From Meridianimarinicoccus roseus (lineage in GTDB: Bacteria; Pseudomonadota; Alphaproteobacteria; Rhodobacterales; Rhodobacteraceae): a stretch of DNA of 64,000 nucleotides. The stretch's first letter is position 1, and every line of letters begins with the position of its first letter. The DNA lies in NCBI RefSeq assembly GCF_003172915.1, contig NZ_QGKU01000006.1:1-64000 (forward strand), in the 5' to 3' direction. The notes beneath the pieces were generated by a model, which had not been told where the DNA came from, did no database searches, and saw only the letters and a list, made by a program, of their open reading frames with translations. The translations under genes and the position numbers were made by a program. Positions 51,212 through 60,148 of the stretch are shown piece by piece.

Positions 51212-51720
51212 TCATAGACCTCAATACGTTCTGCGGTGATCTGGTAGCCGATCTCGGCGATGGCGGTGGATTGCAGCCGGGCGGCCAGCCGACCAGACAC
51301 CCATACAGCGTCCCACAGCATGTCGCCGGGCCAGGGCGTCTCTGTCGTAACGAACACAAGCTGGTTGGGCGGCGGGGGCGGCACATGAATGCAGGCCCCG
51401 ACATAAGGCACCAGCACGAAGCTGGTCACGCCCTCCGCACCGATGTCGAGCGGAATGATGTAGCCGGGCAGCTTGACCGACGCCCCGTCGAGCGCGGTGT
51501 TGAGCCGCGTTGCGTTCTCGTCGAAGATCGGGTTCCATGTGTCGTTCTGCTCGTCGATCTCGCCTTCGCCGATGATCTCGGCATAGGGCACGCCGGGTGG
51601 GATCAGGTCGTCCCAGGTGATTTCCCGAAACGGAGTGGCGAGCGCCGCGCGCGGAAGCGCGGCACCCGCGGCTGCCAGCAGCCCGAAGGCCCGGCGCGAA
51701 AGGCGCGTGCGGCGTATCAT
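51205..51720 (-). CDS. DUF3299 secreted protein (first copy)
   Basis: 171 aa; twin-arginine-like start (RTRLSRRAFGLLAAAG) and the same hallmark PYVGACIHVPPPPPNQ. ATG at 51720 overlaps the ABC permease stop as ATGA. A longer open reading upstream runs through the permease gene in another frame and is rejected. DUF3299 genes commonly end operons with a ZrgA-like protein and a LolCDE-type ABC pair; function is unknown, possibly extracytoplasmic zinc handling. Confidence 0.86.
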   Translation of the reverse strand: MIRRTRLSRRAFGLLAAAGAALPRAALATPFREITWDDLIPPGVPYAEIIGEGEIDEQNDTWNPIFDENATRLNTALDGASVKLPGYIIPLDIGAEGVTSFVLVPYVGACIHVPPPPPNQLVFVTTETPWPGDMLWDAVWVSGRLAARLQSTAIAEIGYQITAERIEVYEW

Positions 51721-52967
51721 ATCCGCACCATCATGCCATCGGCGAGCGACATGCGATAGGCCCGTAGCGCCGGGAGCAAGCTGGCCAGGGCCGCCCCGCC
51801 GATCACACTTGCGAGAACCCAAACCTCGCGGGCACTTGGCGGGTCGATCGGCAGCCAGATGCCGAAGCTTGCGTCGATCCACGGCCGCGCCATCGCCAGC
51901 GCGCCGTAGAGCAGAGCCATCCCCAGCAACGCGCCAAGCGCGGCCATCAGCGCCGCTTCCAGCACCAGCAGACCTAGGATCGTCACGGGCCTTGCGCCCA
52001 TGGCGCGCCAGATCGCCATTTCTCGCCGCCGTTCGTTCAGGCTCGACAGGATCATCGCCATCATGCCAAGGAGCGCGGTCACGACGACCATCGCAGACAC
52101 CGCCACCAGCGCCGTTTCCGCGACACCAACGATTTGCCACAATTCCTGAAGTGCGACGCCGGGCAGGACCGCCAGAAGCGGCTCTTCGGGGTAGGTATTG
52201 ATCCAGCGTTGCAAGCCGAAGATCTGCAGGCGCGACTCTGTGCCGACCAGGGCGGCGGTGATCGCTGTCGGGGTCAGGTCCATTTCGCGGATCGCCTCCA
52301 CTGGGGTCCGGCGTCCGGGAACCTGCGCGCCGCCCTGCCAATCGACATGGATCGCCTCGATCGCCTCGAGGCTTACGATCACGGTACGGTCCACCGGCGT
52401 ACCGGTTCGCGCGACGATCCCGGCCACCCGGAACGGCTGGTCGGCATGGTCGGTGAACGAGGCCAGCCCGTGCGACACGACGATTGGATCGCCCACGGAA
52501 TAGCCCAGCGTCGCCGCTACGTCGGCCCCGATCACCGCGTCGTAGAGATCATCCAGCCCGTGGCCCTGCGCCATCTCGAGCGCGCGGCCGCCGCGGTACC
52601 TGTAGCGTTCGAAGAAGGCCTGCGTGGTGCCCATCACGCGGAACTGCCGGTGGCTGTCGCCCAGTGAGATCGGCACGATCCAGTCCACCTCGGGCCGCGC
52701 CGCGATGTCGAGATAGCTTTCCCAAGTGACGTTGTTGGTGGCATTGCCGATCCGGAACACGGAATACAGCAGCAACTGCACTGAACCGGACCGCGCTCCG
52801 ACGATCAGGTCGGTTCCCGAAATGGTGTCGGCGAAACTGTCGCGCGCGCCTGTGCGGACCTTTTCCACTCCCACGAACAGCCCGACCGACAGCGCGATGG
52901 CGAGCACGGTCATTCCGACCGTGAGGCCCCGCGCCAGCAGGGATCCGATGGCGAGCCGCAGGATCAT
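51717..52967 (-). CDS. FtsX/LolC-type ABC transporter permease (zinc-operon type)
   Basis: 416-aa membrane protein: N-terminal helix (about 14-34), a large periplasmic MacB-type domain (about 35-280) and three helices at the C terminus with the FtsX pattern ('ALLGMMAMILSSLNERRREMAIWRAMGARP'). Such permeases act as mechanotransmitters or extract lipoproteins rather than move substrates through a channel. ATGA overlaps on both sides. Confidence 0.9.
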   Translation of the reverse strand: MILRLAIGSLLARGLTVGMTVLAIALSVGLFVGVEKVRTGARDSFADTISGTDLIVGARSGSVQLLLYSVFRIGNATNNVTWESYLDIAARPEVDWIVPISLGDSHRQFRVMGTTQAFFERYRYRGGRALEMAQGHGLDDLYDAVIGADVAATLGYSVGDPIVVSHGLASFTDHADQPFRVAGIVARTGTPVDRTVIVSLEAIEAIHVDWQGGAQVPGRRTPVEAIREMDLTPTAITAALVGTESRLQIFGLQRWINTYPEEPLLAVLPGVALQELWQIVGVAETALVAVSAMVVVTALLGMMAMILSSLNERRREMAIWRAMGARPVTILGLLVLEAALMAALGALLGMALLYGALAMARPWIDASFGIWLPIDPPSAREVWVLASVIGGAALASLLPALRAYRMSLADGMMVRI

Positions 52968-53677
52968 GCCGCGACCCCGCGCGCTGTCGCAGCGATTTCG
53001 TCCAGCCGCAGCACGCGGTCGAAGCGTGCGCCGAGCCGGTCGTCATGGCTGACCATCAGCAGCGAGGATCCGGCCGTCGCCGCCTGGTCGAACAGCAGCC
53101 CGAGAAATACGTCTTGCGCCGCGGCATCAAGCGCCGATGTCGGCTCGTCCGCGACGATCAGGGGCGGCTGGCCGATCAGCGCGCGCGCGACCGCGACGCG
53201 CTGCTGCTGGCCGACGCTCAAGCGCCCGGCGGGCATCGCCATCACGCCGTCGGGCAGGGTCAGTGCGGCACACAGGCGCGCGGCCTCGGCCCGTGCGCCG
53301 CCCGCGCCTGCGTTGGTGGCCCGCGCGCGCCTTGCTGGCGCGAAGCGCAGCGGCAGCAGGATGTTGTCGGCCACGCTTGCATAGGGCAACAGGTTGAACT
53401 GTTGGAAGATCAGGCCGAAGTGTTCTGCCCTGAAGCCGTCTCGTGCGCCGCTGCGCAGCGCGCCGAGATCGGTGCCGCCCACGCTTACTTTGCCGGCATC
53501 GGCGGTGACGATCCCGCAAGCCAGAGACAGGAAGGTGGACTTGCCCGACCCGCTCGGCCCGAGCAGCAGCAGGCGTTCGCCTTGCGCCAGCCGGAAGTCC
53601 GGGCAGGACAGCGTGAAGCCGCCCCGCCCGGGCCATGTGAACCGCACATCACTCAGCGTGAGGGCCGCGTCGGTCAT
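52964..53677 (-). CDS. LolD-type ABC transporter ATP-binding protein
   Basis: 237-aa ATPase: Walker A GPSGSGKST, Q-loop IFQQFNLLPY, signature LSVGQQQR, Walker B LIVADEPTSALD, switch histidine VSHDDRLG. Start assigned to ATG at 53677; a GTG at 53683 overlapping the previous stop is also possible. Partner of the FtsX-type permease. Confidence 0.9.
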   Translation of the reverse strand: MTDAALTLSDVRFTWPGRGGFTLSCPDFRLAQGERLLLLGPSGSGKSTFLSLACGIVTADAGKVSVGGTDLGALRSGARDGFRAEHFGLIFQQFNLLPYASVADNILLPLRFAPARRARATNAGAGGARAEAARLCAALTLPDGVMAMPAGRLSVGQQQRVAVARALIGQPPLIVADEPTSALDAAAQDVFLGLLFDQAATAGSSLLMVSHDDRLGARFDRVLRLDEIAATARGVAA

Positions 53678-53679
53678 CG

Positions 53680-54333
53680 TCACTCCAGCGTCAGTTCCGG
53701 CGCATCTCGCACGATCTCGGTCGCGCCAGCAAGCGTGCCGGTGACGAACTGCGCCTCTATCTCGCGGGCGTTCCCGAAGCTCTCGAAGAAAGGGAAACCG
53801 ATAGTCGTCAGGTCTTCGGGATGCTCGCAGGCGAAGATGTAACGTGCATGGAACTCGCTGTGCCCGGCGCTGTCCTTGTGGTCCTCGCCATGAGCATTTT
53901 GCTCATGCTCATGCTCATGCTCATGCTCATGATTGTGGGCTGCTTCCTCGGCATGGTCATGGTGTTCGCCTTCTTCGTGCTCGAGACCTCCAGTGTGCAG
54001 ATGGGCCAGAACTTCGGTCAGCCGACATTCCGCCGCGTTGGGGAGAGTGACGATGTTCTCGGGTAGAAGCATGGTGCGGATCGCCGCCTCTACGGCATCC
54101 TTGTCCGCATCGGTGCTCGCTTCGTACTCGAAGCCGACGATGTCCATGCCGGGCGAGTGCAGGTTCATCTCGACGACGCTGCCCTCCACGGCAAGTTCGA
54201 GCGTGCTGACGCCGTGGACATGGGCCTCCAGCTGGCGGGTGTCCTGTGCGAGACCGGCAACGGGAACAAGGGCGCAGGCGGCAAGCGTGGCGGACAGGGT
54301 CGGCACAAGTCCGGCGGGGGTGATACGTGTCAT
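53680..54333 (-). CDS. zrgA: ZrgA-like (DUF2796) His-rich periplasmic zinc-binding protein
   Basis: 217 aa: signal peptide at 1-29, an N-terminal beta domain starting RQLEAHVHGVSTLELAVEG (the DUF2796 opening), a His/Asp/Glu-rich linker at about 119-162 with an alternating His-Glu run, and a C-terminal beta domain ('YIFACEHPEDLTTIGFPFFESF'). ZrgA proteins are periplasmic zinc binders induced in zinc starvation. First gene of the five-gene operon, 200 nt downstream of a Zur-box-like palindrome. Confidence 0.9.
   Translation of the reverse strand: MTRITPAGLVPTLSATLAACALVPVAGLAQDTRQLEAHVHGVSTLELAVEGSVVEMNLHSPGMDIVGFEYEASTDADKDAVEAAIRTMLLPENIVTLPNAAECRLTEVLAHLHTGGLEHEEGEHHDHAEEAAHNHEHEHEHEHEQNAHGEDHKDSAGHSEFHARYIFACEHPEDLTTIGFPFFESFGNAREIEAQFVTGTLAGATEIVRDAPELTLE
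53901..53930. repeat. Five tandem copies of GCTCAT inside zrgA
   Basis: Exact hexamer repeats that encode the alternating His-Glu run of the ZrgA linker on the minus strand. Being in multiples of six, gain or loss of units by slippage would change the number of metal-binding residues without shifting frame. Confidence 0.9.
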
Positions 54334-54529
54334 CTAGGGTCCTTTCAGATCGCGCCCCGCAGATCTGCCTGAGGCGGACGCCGTGATCAGGGCTGGGGCA
54401 TGGCGGCGGCGTCGGGGCAGTGGGAGTGGAAGAGGAAGTGAGAGCGGACTGGCCCTGTCGCATGGGCCGTATTGGCGTTGTCGGTTCTTCCGGTGCGCGA
54501 TTCCCCCTTTTGGATTGGAGACGCACACT
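54334..54529 (-). other. Long 5' leader of the zrgA operon
   Basis: About 190 nt separate the operator from the zrgA start. The stretch has no convincing gene. A 52-codon reading frame from an ATG at 54545 (inside the operator) ends at 54387 with a His-containing tail (FLFHSHCPDAAAM), but it would start upstream of any repressed transcript start. Leader function is unknown. Confidence 0.3.
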
Positions 54530-54544
54530 TGTTATCGTATAACA
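54530..54544. promoter_or_regulatory. Zur-box-like operator
   Basis: TGTTAT-CGT-ATAACA, a 15-bp palindrome with perfect 6-bp arms, matching the core of alphaproteobacterial Zur boxes (GTTAT-N3-ATAAC). It is upstream of the ZrgA-like gene, which fits repression of the operon when zinc is sufficient. Confidence 0.75.
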
Positions 54545-54682
54545 TATCATTCCGCAACGGCGTCATCGTTGATTCAGGGCACGCCTTTTTTGCTGCGTCA
54601 TGCGGGCAGCCGGGCCCTCGCGCGGATGCGGGACGGTACTGATCTGGATCGGAGCCTGTATGGCCGAAGCCTTCGGAACCGT

Positions 54683-56374
54683 TCAGTCGGCGGGAAACCA
54701 CATGGTGACGGTGGTGCCGACGCCGTCGCGGGTGTCGATGGTCAGGTTCCCATCGGACTGGCGGCAATAGCCCAGCACCATCGACAAGCCCAGACCGGAC
54801 CCTTCGCCCAGCTTCTTGGTGCTGAAGAAAGGTTCGGTGACATGGGTCAGCAGGTCGGGCGCGATGCCGGTACCGGTGTCGCTGACCGCAACCGTGATGT
54901 AGGAACCCGCGTCCAGCGGTTCGCCATCGGCGAAGCGCGGCATGTCCGCGTCGTTCAGGATCGCACGCGCAAGCCGGACCCGCACGATGCCGCCCTCGGG
55001 CATGGCGTCGCGGGCGTTCAGCAGCAGGTTCAGAAGTGCCTGCCGCAGCGCTGTCGCATCGAGGGTGGCCGCGAGGCCCGGCTGGGCGACGTCCAGTTCG
55101 GCCGTCACGCCCGGCATGGCGATCCGGCGGAACATGTCCAGTGTCTGCTGCGCCACGTCGTCGATGTTGCACAGGCCGGGCGACAGTTGCGACTGCCGCC
55201 CGTAGGCAAGAAGCTGGCGGGTCAGATGGGTGCCATCCGCAACGGCTGTGGTTGCATCCTGCACGGTATCGGACGCAAAGGCTTCGGGATGGGTCCGTTC
55301 GAGGTGCTTCAGGTTCCCACCAATCACGTTCAGCAGGTTGTTGAAATCATGCGCCACGCCACCGACCAGTCGACCCAGGGTGTCCATCCGCTGGGTCCGC
55401 GCAAGATCCACTTCGTTCTTGAGGCGGCGGGTCTCGCTGCGCATCAGATCCGCCTCGGCCTGTAGTGTCTGCGCTTCGGCGGCGCGCGTGCGCCGTTCGG
55501 CTTCGTTGTTGACCCGCGCGAAATACAGCACGGCGGCGCTGATCGTGGCGATCTGCGCGAAGGCGAGGACCGACAGGCGAAAGTCCGAACTGACAAAGTT
55601 CAGATCCGTTGCCCACAGCGCCAGTCTGAACAGGATTATGGTCGTGACCACCACGACCGGCAGCATCCGGCGGGCCATCTTGCTGCCTGGGCCCTGTTCG
55701 GCAAGGATCATGACCCAGGTGCCGCGCGCGTTTCCGCACAGCATCGCCGCGAACAATGCAGCGAGGCACAGCGCGGTATGCAGCGCCATGGAGGTGTAGA
55801 TGTGGTTGTTCCAAATCGAGGCGGCATTGATCACGTAAGCGATCAGCGGGATCGACATCAGACTGAGCAGGACCGTGTTAGTATGGACGCGCAGGCGACG
55901 TGTCCAGGCCTTCGGGCTAAGGTCGAGGATCAGCACGACCGCCAGCCCGACAAGCCCCAAGCGCGTGGCGAAGGACATGGCGTCACCGGGTTGCGACCCG
56001 AGAGACAGATCGCCGACAAAGGCTTCGGCGATCAACACTGCAAGCACCAGAAGTCCAAACACAAAAGAAAGACGCCGGTCGAGGCGAAGGACGTGCGCAA
56101 GCACACCGAGACCACCGAAAAGCAGCCCCAGCGCGCTTGACGGGACCATCGCCGGAAAGCTTGGGTGAAGCCGGACGACGACTTCGAAATGCCCCAGCCA
56201 ACCGGCGACCAGGACAATTGCAGCGACCAGCGTCGCAGCCGCCGCGAGGATCAGGGCGATACGGTTCAGTCGCCTTGTTTCGGCATATCCGCTAATACCT
56301 GGAGCGGCGTCGGCCTTCGGCCGCGCGACTGACGCCACATCAGGTGAATCGGCACGCGTGGGCTTAATCTGCAT
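54683..56374 (-). CDS. Orphan membrane sensor histidine kinase
   Basis: 563 aa. Seven or eight transmembrane segments between residues 38 and 286, no periplasmic domain, a coiled-coil (about 290-328), phosphoacceptor motif GGVAHDFNNLL with His342, and the ATPase region 'NLLLNARDAMPEGG', 'VSDTGTGI', 'EGSGLGLSMV'. The H-box type is that of hybrid or NtrB-like kinases. No receiver or response regulator gene is adjacent. The gap upstream (56375-56551) has no gene. Confidence 0.9.
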   Translation of the reverse strand: MQIKPTRADSPDVASVARPKADAAPGISGYAETRRLNRIALILAAAATLVAAIVLVAGWLGHFEVVVRLHPSFPAMVPSSALGLLFGGLGVLAHVLRLDRRLSFVFGLLVLAVLIAEAFVGDLSLGSQPGDAMSFATRLGLVGLAVVLILDLSPKAWTRRLRVHTNTVLLSLMSIPLIAYVINAASIWNNHIYTSMALHTALCLAALFAAMLCGNARGTWVMILAEQGPGSKMARRMLPVVVVTTIILFRLALWATDLNFVSSDFRLSVLAFAQIATISAAVLYFARVNNEAERRTRAAEAQTLQAEADLMRSETRRLKNEVDLARTQRMDTLGRLVGGVAHDFNNLLNVIGGNLKHLERTHPEAFASDTVQDATTAVADGTHLTRQLLAYGRQSQLSPGLCNIDDVAQQTLDMFRRIAMPGVTAELDVAQPGLAATLDATALRQALLNLLLNARDAMPEGGIVRVRLARAILNDADMPRFADGEPLDAGSYITVAVSDTGTGIAPDLLTHVTEPFFSTKKLGEGSGLGLSMVLGYCRQSDGNLTIDTRDGVGTTVTMWFPAD

Positions 56375-56551
56375 GGCGTCTTTGTTGGCTAAGTATCATC
56401 CAAAAAGTCTGGTCACGGCGAACTGAAGGCGCGCGCCAGTAGATGAACTAGCATGCGAAGAAAATGTTTCTTTGTGTGCTGCCGAAAAAGCAAATGCCGT
56501 TTCAGTGATGGGACGGCACGTCGCACCCTGGAACAGGGGGCGCGTGGGGGT

Positions 56552-56947
56552 TCAGCCGAAACGGCCGCCGCGCTCCAGAACCTCGATCTGATAACCGTCA
56601 GGATCGGCGACAAAGAAGAACCGCGCGATCGTCGTGCCACCGGGCGCGAAGTCCACGATCTTCCGAGGTGCGAGTCCCTCGGCCTCGAACCGCGCGTGTT
56701 CGGTTTCCAGGTCCTCCACAACGACAGCGAGATGGCCGTACCCGTCTCCCATCTCGTAGGGGTCGGTGCGCCCCTTGTTGACGGTCAGTTCCACTTCGAA
56801 GGGGCTTTCATCGTTGCGCATGTAGACAAGTGTGAATGTGTCGAAATCCAGCCGGTCCGCCACCGTCAGCCCGAACGCGCGGTTGTAGAAATCGACCGAC
56901 CGCGCCTCGTCCAGGACGCGGATCATGCTGTGGATTGTCTTGGCCAT
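56552..56947 (-). CDS. Glyoxalase I (lactoylglutathione lyase)-like VOC protein
   Basis: 131-aa single VOC protein with all four glyoxalase I metal ligands in register: His6, Glu53, His72 and Glu122. Probably a glutathione-dependent lyase acting on methylglyoxal-type hemithioacetals, in the cytosol, though paralogues with other substrates share these ligands. ATG at 56947 follows GGGAGAGG. Monocistronic as far as can be seen. Confidence 0.85.
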   Translation of the reverse strand: MAKTIHSMIRVLDEARSVDFYNRAFGLTVADRLDFDTFTLVYMRNDESPFEVELTVNKGRTDPYEMGDGYGHLAVVVEDLETEHARFEAEGLAPRKIVDFAPGGTTIARFFFVADPDGYQIEVLERGGRFG

Positions 56948-57435
56948 GTTGCCCTCTCCCTGATTGTGTCGCGCCATCCAGCGCAAAAGGCGCGCCCGCT
57001 GGGCAGCAGGCGCATTCGAAGCGTGCTCCGCCTGCCGTGCGGCGATCATGCGCTGGCCGACCCTTGCGCCCGCGCCGCGCCAGACAAGGCACCTGCGGCG
57101 CAGCAGCAAGGTAAAGCTGCCCGGGTTCGCCCTGCCAGTCAAACCCCTCGGACTGCGGCGGCGAGGCGAGTTGCGGCACTGGTTTGCCGTCCTCGGCGAC
57201 CCGTCCGAGGATCGTCCCGGACGGCCGCTCCTGACGGATGCTGGTCCTTTGCCCGTTCATCCGCACCATCCGTATTTCCGCCTGTGATGCCGTCCGGATC
57301 CTGTCCGGCGAGCAGCCGACACATGATGCGTGTCTGCGCTGCGCCGGGCGCGCCCCTTTTCGTTCGGAGGTTGCATGGAAAAGCGTAGCGCAGGGGGCCG
57401 CTGCAGCCAAAGGGCAAATCCTTGCCACGGTGGGG
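56948..57435. other. Gap of 488 nt without a recognisable gene
   Basis: Open frames exist here on both strands because of the high GC content, but each either runs out of frame into a neighbouring gene or lacks a start site and any recognisable domain. The gap separates the glyoxalase-like gene from the end of the peptide-type ABC operon. Confidence 0.5.
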
Positions 57436-59202
57436 TCAGGCCGGAACGGCGCGGTGATCGTCCCCCACCGGAGCGAGATGCAGCCGCTCGGGTTGCTGCC
57501 CGACCGGCAGGATCGGGCTTTGCGGATCGTCGGCGTCCTGCAGGCGTACCGGACGCGCGCGGGACGGGTCGGGCACCGGCACCGCCGACAGCAGCCGCCG
57601 CGTGTAGGGGTGCGCGGGGCTGCGGAGCACCGCATCGCGGGTGCCTTCCTCGACGACCTGACCGAGCCGCATCACCATCACCCGGTCCGCGACCTGGTCG
57701 ATTACCGCCATGTCGTGGCTGATGAACAGGTAGGACAGCCCGTCCTCGTCCTGAAGTTCCTGCAGAAGGTCCAGCACTTGCGCCTGCACGGACACGTCCA
57801 GCGCCGAAACGCTTTCGTCGGCCACGATGATCCGTGGCGACACGGCCAGCGCGCGTGCGATGCAGATGCGCTGGCGCTGCCCGCCCGAGAATTCATGCGG
57901 GTAGCGGCCCATCATGTCGGGCGACAGGCCGACCCTCCGGAACAGCCACGCAATCCTGTCAGTGCGGGCCGACCCGGATTCCAGCCCGTGCACGTCCAGC
58001 GGCTCGCCCACCTGTTCGCCAACCGTCATCCGTGCATCCAGAGATGCGCCAGGATCCTGGAACACCATCTGCAATTGACGGCGCACTGTTTTCAGCCCCG
58101 TGGGACCAAGTCCGCGCGTTTCTCTGCCCAGCACCCTGACGGACCCCGTCCACGGCACCAGCCCCAGCAGCGCCTTGCCGATCGTGGACTTGCCGCAGCC
58201 GGACTCCCCGACCAGCGCCAGCGTCTCGCCCGGCTGGATGTCGAAGCTTACGCCTTCGACCGCGTGTACGCGCGCGATGGTTCTGTTCAGAAGCCCGCCT
58301 TTCACGTCGAAGCGGACGCAAAGGTCGCGCACTTCCAGCACAGGCGGTTCGCTGGCGCGCGCAGGGCGCAGAGGCGCGTCGCCAAGGCGCGGCACAGCGG
58401 CCAGCAATTCGCGTGCATAGTCGGATTTCGGCGCGGCGAACAGTGCGCCCACCGCCGCGGCTTCCACCGCCCGGCCGTGGCGCAGCACGACGACCCGGTC
58501 GGCCATTTCGGCGACCACGCCCATGTCGTGGGTGATCATGAGGATCGCGGTGCCGCGTTCGCGCTGCAAAACGCGCAGCAGATCGAGGATCTCGGCCTGC
58601 ACAGTCACGTCGAGCGCGGTTGTCGGTTCGTCCGCGATGATTATGTCCGGCGCGCAGGCCAGCGCGATCGCAATGACCACGCGCTGGCGCATCCCGCCTG
58701 ACAGTTCGTGCGGGTACTGTCTTAGCCGCCGCTGCGGTTCTGTCAGACGCACCGCAGTCAGCAACTCCAGCGCGCGGACTGGGGCCTCGGCGCGCGAACA
58801 GGCGCCGTGTTCCAGCAGCGTCTCGATGATCTGCGCCTGAACCGTCATCAGCGGATTGAGCGAGGTCATCGGTTCCTGGAAGATCATGGCGATGCGCGCG
58901 GTGCGCACCTTGCGGTAGCCCGCGTCCGAAAGGCGCGTCAGTTCCGTCTCGCCCAGCCGGACGGAGCCGTCGGTGATCCGTGCCATCGGTTTCGGCAGCA
59001 GACCCATGATCGCAAGTGCCGTCATCGACTTGCCCGACCCGCTTTCGCCCGCAAGGCATAGCGTCTCGCCCGGCATCAGATCGAAGGACAGCCCTGCCAG
59101 CACGGTCTTCGCGCCGTCCGGTGTGGCGACCTGCACGGTCAGATCGCGCACGGAAAGAACCGGGCAGGTCCCGCCCGGTTCCATGGCATCGGGCAGGCTC
59201 AT
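57436..59202 (-). CDS. Fused DppD-DppF-type ABC transporter ATPase
   Basis: 588 aa with two complete ATPase domains. First (about 15-260): Walker A GESGSGKS, signature LSGGMRQR, Walker B IIIADEPTTALD. Second (about 290-545): Walker A GESGCGKST, signature FSGGQRQR, Walker B IIVADESVSALD. Both contain the oligopeptide family's C-terminal extension (AHPYTRRLLSAVP). Energises the transporter whose other parts are at 60561-64000. ATG at 59202 overlaps the formamidase stop. Confidence 0.92.
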   Translation of the reverse strand: MSLPDAMEPGGTCPVLSVRDLTVQVATPDGAKTVLAGLSFDLMPGETLCLAGESGSGKSMTALAIMGLLPKPMARITDGSVRLGETELTRLSDAGYRKVRTARIAMIFQEPMTSLNPLMTVQAQIIETLLEHGACSRAEAPVRALELLTAVRLTEPQRRLRQYPHELSGGMRQRVVIAIALACAPDIIIADEPTTALDVTVQAEILDLLRVLQRERGTAILMITHDMGVVAEMADRVVVLRHGRAVEAAAVGALFAAPKSDYARELLAAVPRLGDAPLRPARASEPPVLEVRDLCVRFDVKGGLLNRTIARVHAVEGVSFDIQPGETLALVGESGCGKSTIGKALLGLVPWTGSVRVLGRETRGLGPTGLKTVRRQLQMVFQDPGASLDARMTVGEQVGEPLDVHGLESGSARTDRIAWLFRRVGLSPDMMGRYPHEFSGGQRQRICIARALAVSPRIIVADESVSALDVSVQAQVLDLLQELQDEDGLSYLFISHDMAVIDQVADRVMVMRLGQVVEEGTRDAVLRSPAHPYTRRLLSAVPVPDPSRARPVRLQDADDPQSPILPVGQQPERLHLAPVGDDHRAVPA

Positions 59203-60143
59203 TCGAAGACCACGTTGGGGAAGTAGAAGCTGACGACCCAGTTCGGCTGGTCGACGATCTCGGAAATCCGCAGATCGCCGCAGACCGAACACAGCAGGTA
59301 GGCATCTTCCGCCGACATGCCCTTGGTGCGGCAAAGGAAGTCGATCATGCCTGAAACGGCGTCGCGCGCAGCCTGCATCATGTCGGGCCCGATGCCGGTT
59401 GTCGCCTCGTATCCCTTGGCATCGAGATGCCGGGTGACCGGGCCCGGCGTCGAGAACCGCGGGAAGGCCAGAGATTCGCCTTTCACCACGTCCAGCGTCA
59501 CCTCCACGTTCATCGGGCTTTCAATGGCGGTGCCGCAGACCTCGCCGTCGCCCTGTGCCGCGTGTGTATCACCGATGGAAAAGAGTGCGCCCTCGACCTC
59601 GACCGGCAGATAGAGCGTGGTGCCCGCCGCAAGATCCCGAATGTCGAGATTGCCGCCCATCCGCCGGGGCGGGACGACGGAATGAAGCCCCGCTTCGGCG
59701 GGCGCGAGCCCGATCGTGCCGGCGAAGGGTTTCAGGGGCACTTTGGCCAGATCGCCATAGAGCGATGGAGCAAGACTGTCCGGGTCGTAATCCCAGACCT
59801 TCAGGTAGGGGTCGGTAAACTGGTCGGCCAGCAGCCCGAAGCCGGGGATGTTCGCCGTCCAGCCGAAGCCTGACGGATGGAACGCCTCGATCCGGATCTT
59901 CAGCACGTCGCCCGGCTTGGCGCCGTCCACGTAGATCGGCCCGGTGACGGGATTGATCTTGCCGAAGTCGAGATCGGGAACATCGGCCGTCGTGCTGGTG
60001 CGGGTCAGTTGCCCGCCCGAACTGTCGAGGCATTCGAAATGCAGCCGCGAGCCGGGCGCAACCGTCTGCACGGGCGCGAACGAATTGTCCCAGCCGTGAT
60101 GATGGTGCGCACCGTGAATGGTGTAGTCGCAGTTGGTGCACAT
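59199..60143 (-). CDS. Acetamidase/formamidase family protein
   Basis: 314 aa. N terminus MCTNCDYTIHGAHHHHGWDN and the middle 'FSIGDTHAAQGDGEVCGTAIESPMNV' are hallmarks of the formamidase/acetamidase family, which hydrolyses short amides to ammonia and acid in the cytosol. ATG at 60143 chosen; a TTG 9 nt upstream is also in frame. Being inside a peptide/nickel-type ABC operon suggests that an amide is imported by that transporter. Confidence 0.9.
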   Translation of the reverse strand: MCTNCDYTIHGAHHHHGWDNSFAPVQTVAPGSRLHFECLDSSGGQLTRTSTTADVPDLDFGKINPVTGPIYVDGAKPGDVLKIRIEAFHPSGFGWTANIPGFGLLADQFTDPYLKVWDYDPDSLAPSLYGDLAKVPLKPFAGTIGLAPAEAGLHSVVPPRRMGGNLDIRDLAAGTTLYLPVEVEGALFSIGDTHAAQGDGEVCGTAIESPMNVEVTLDVVKGESLAFPRFSTPGPVTRHLDAKGYEATTGIGPDMMQAARDAVSGMIDFLCRTKGMSAEDAYLLCSVCGDLRISEIVDQPNWVVSFYFPNVVFE

Positions 60144-60148
60144 GGCGT

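Noticed and set aside
54387-54545. 52-codon leader peptide upstream of zrgA
   Set aside because: Its ATG lies inside the Zur-box-like operator, so it would probably not be on the transcript; kept only as a note on the leader.
56808-57635. 275-codon open frame upstream of and overlapping the glyoxalase-like gene
   Set aside because: It runs out of frame through the well-supported VOC gene and into the ABC ATPase gene, with no domain and no start site.
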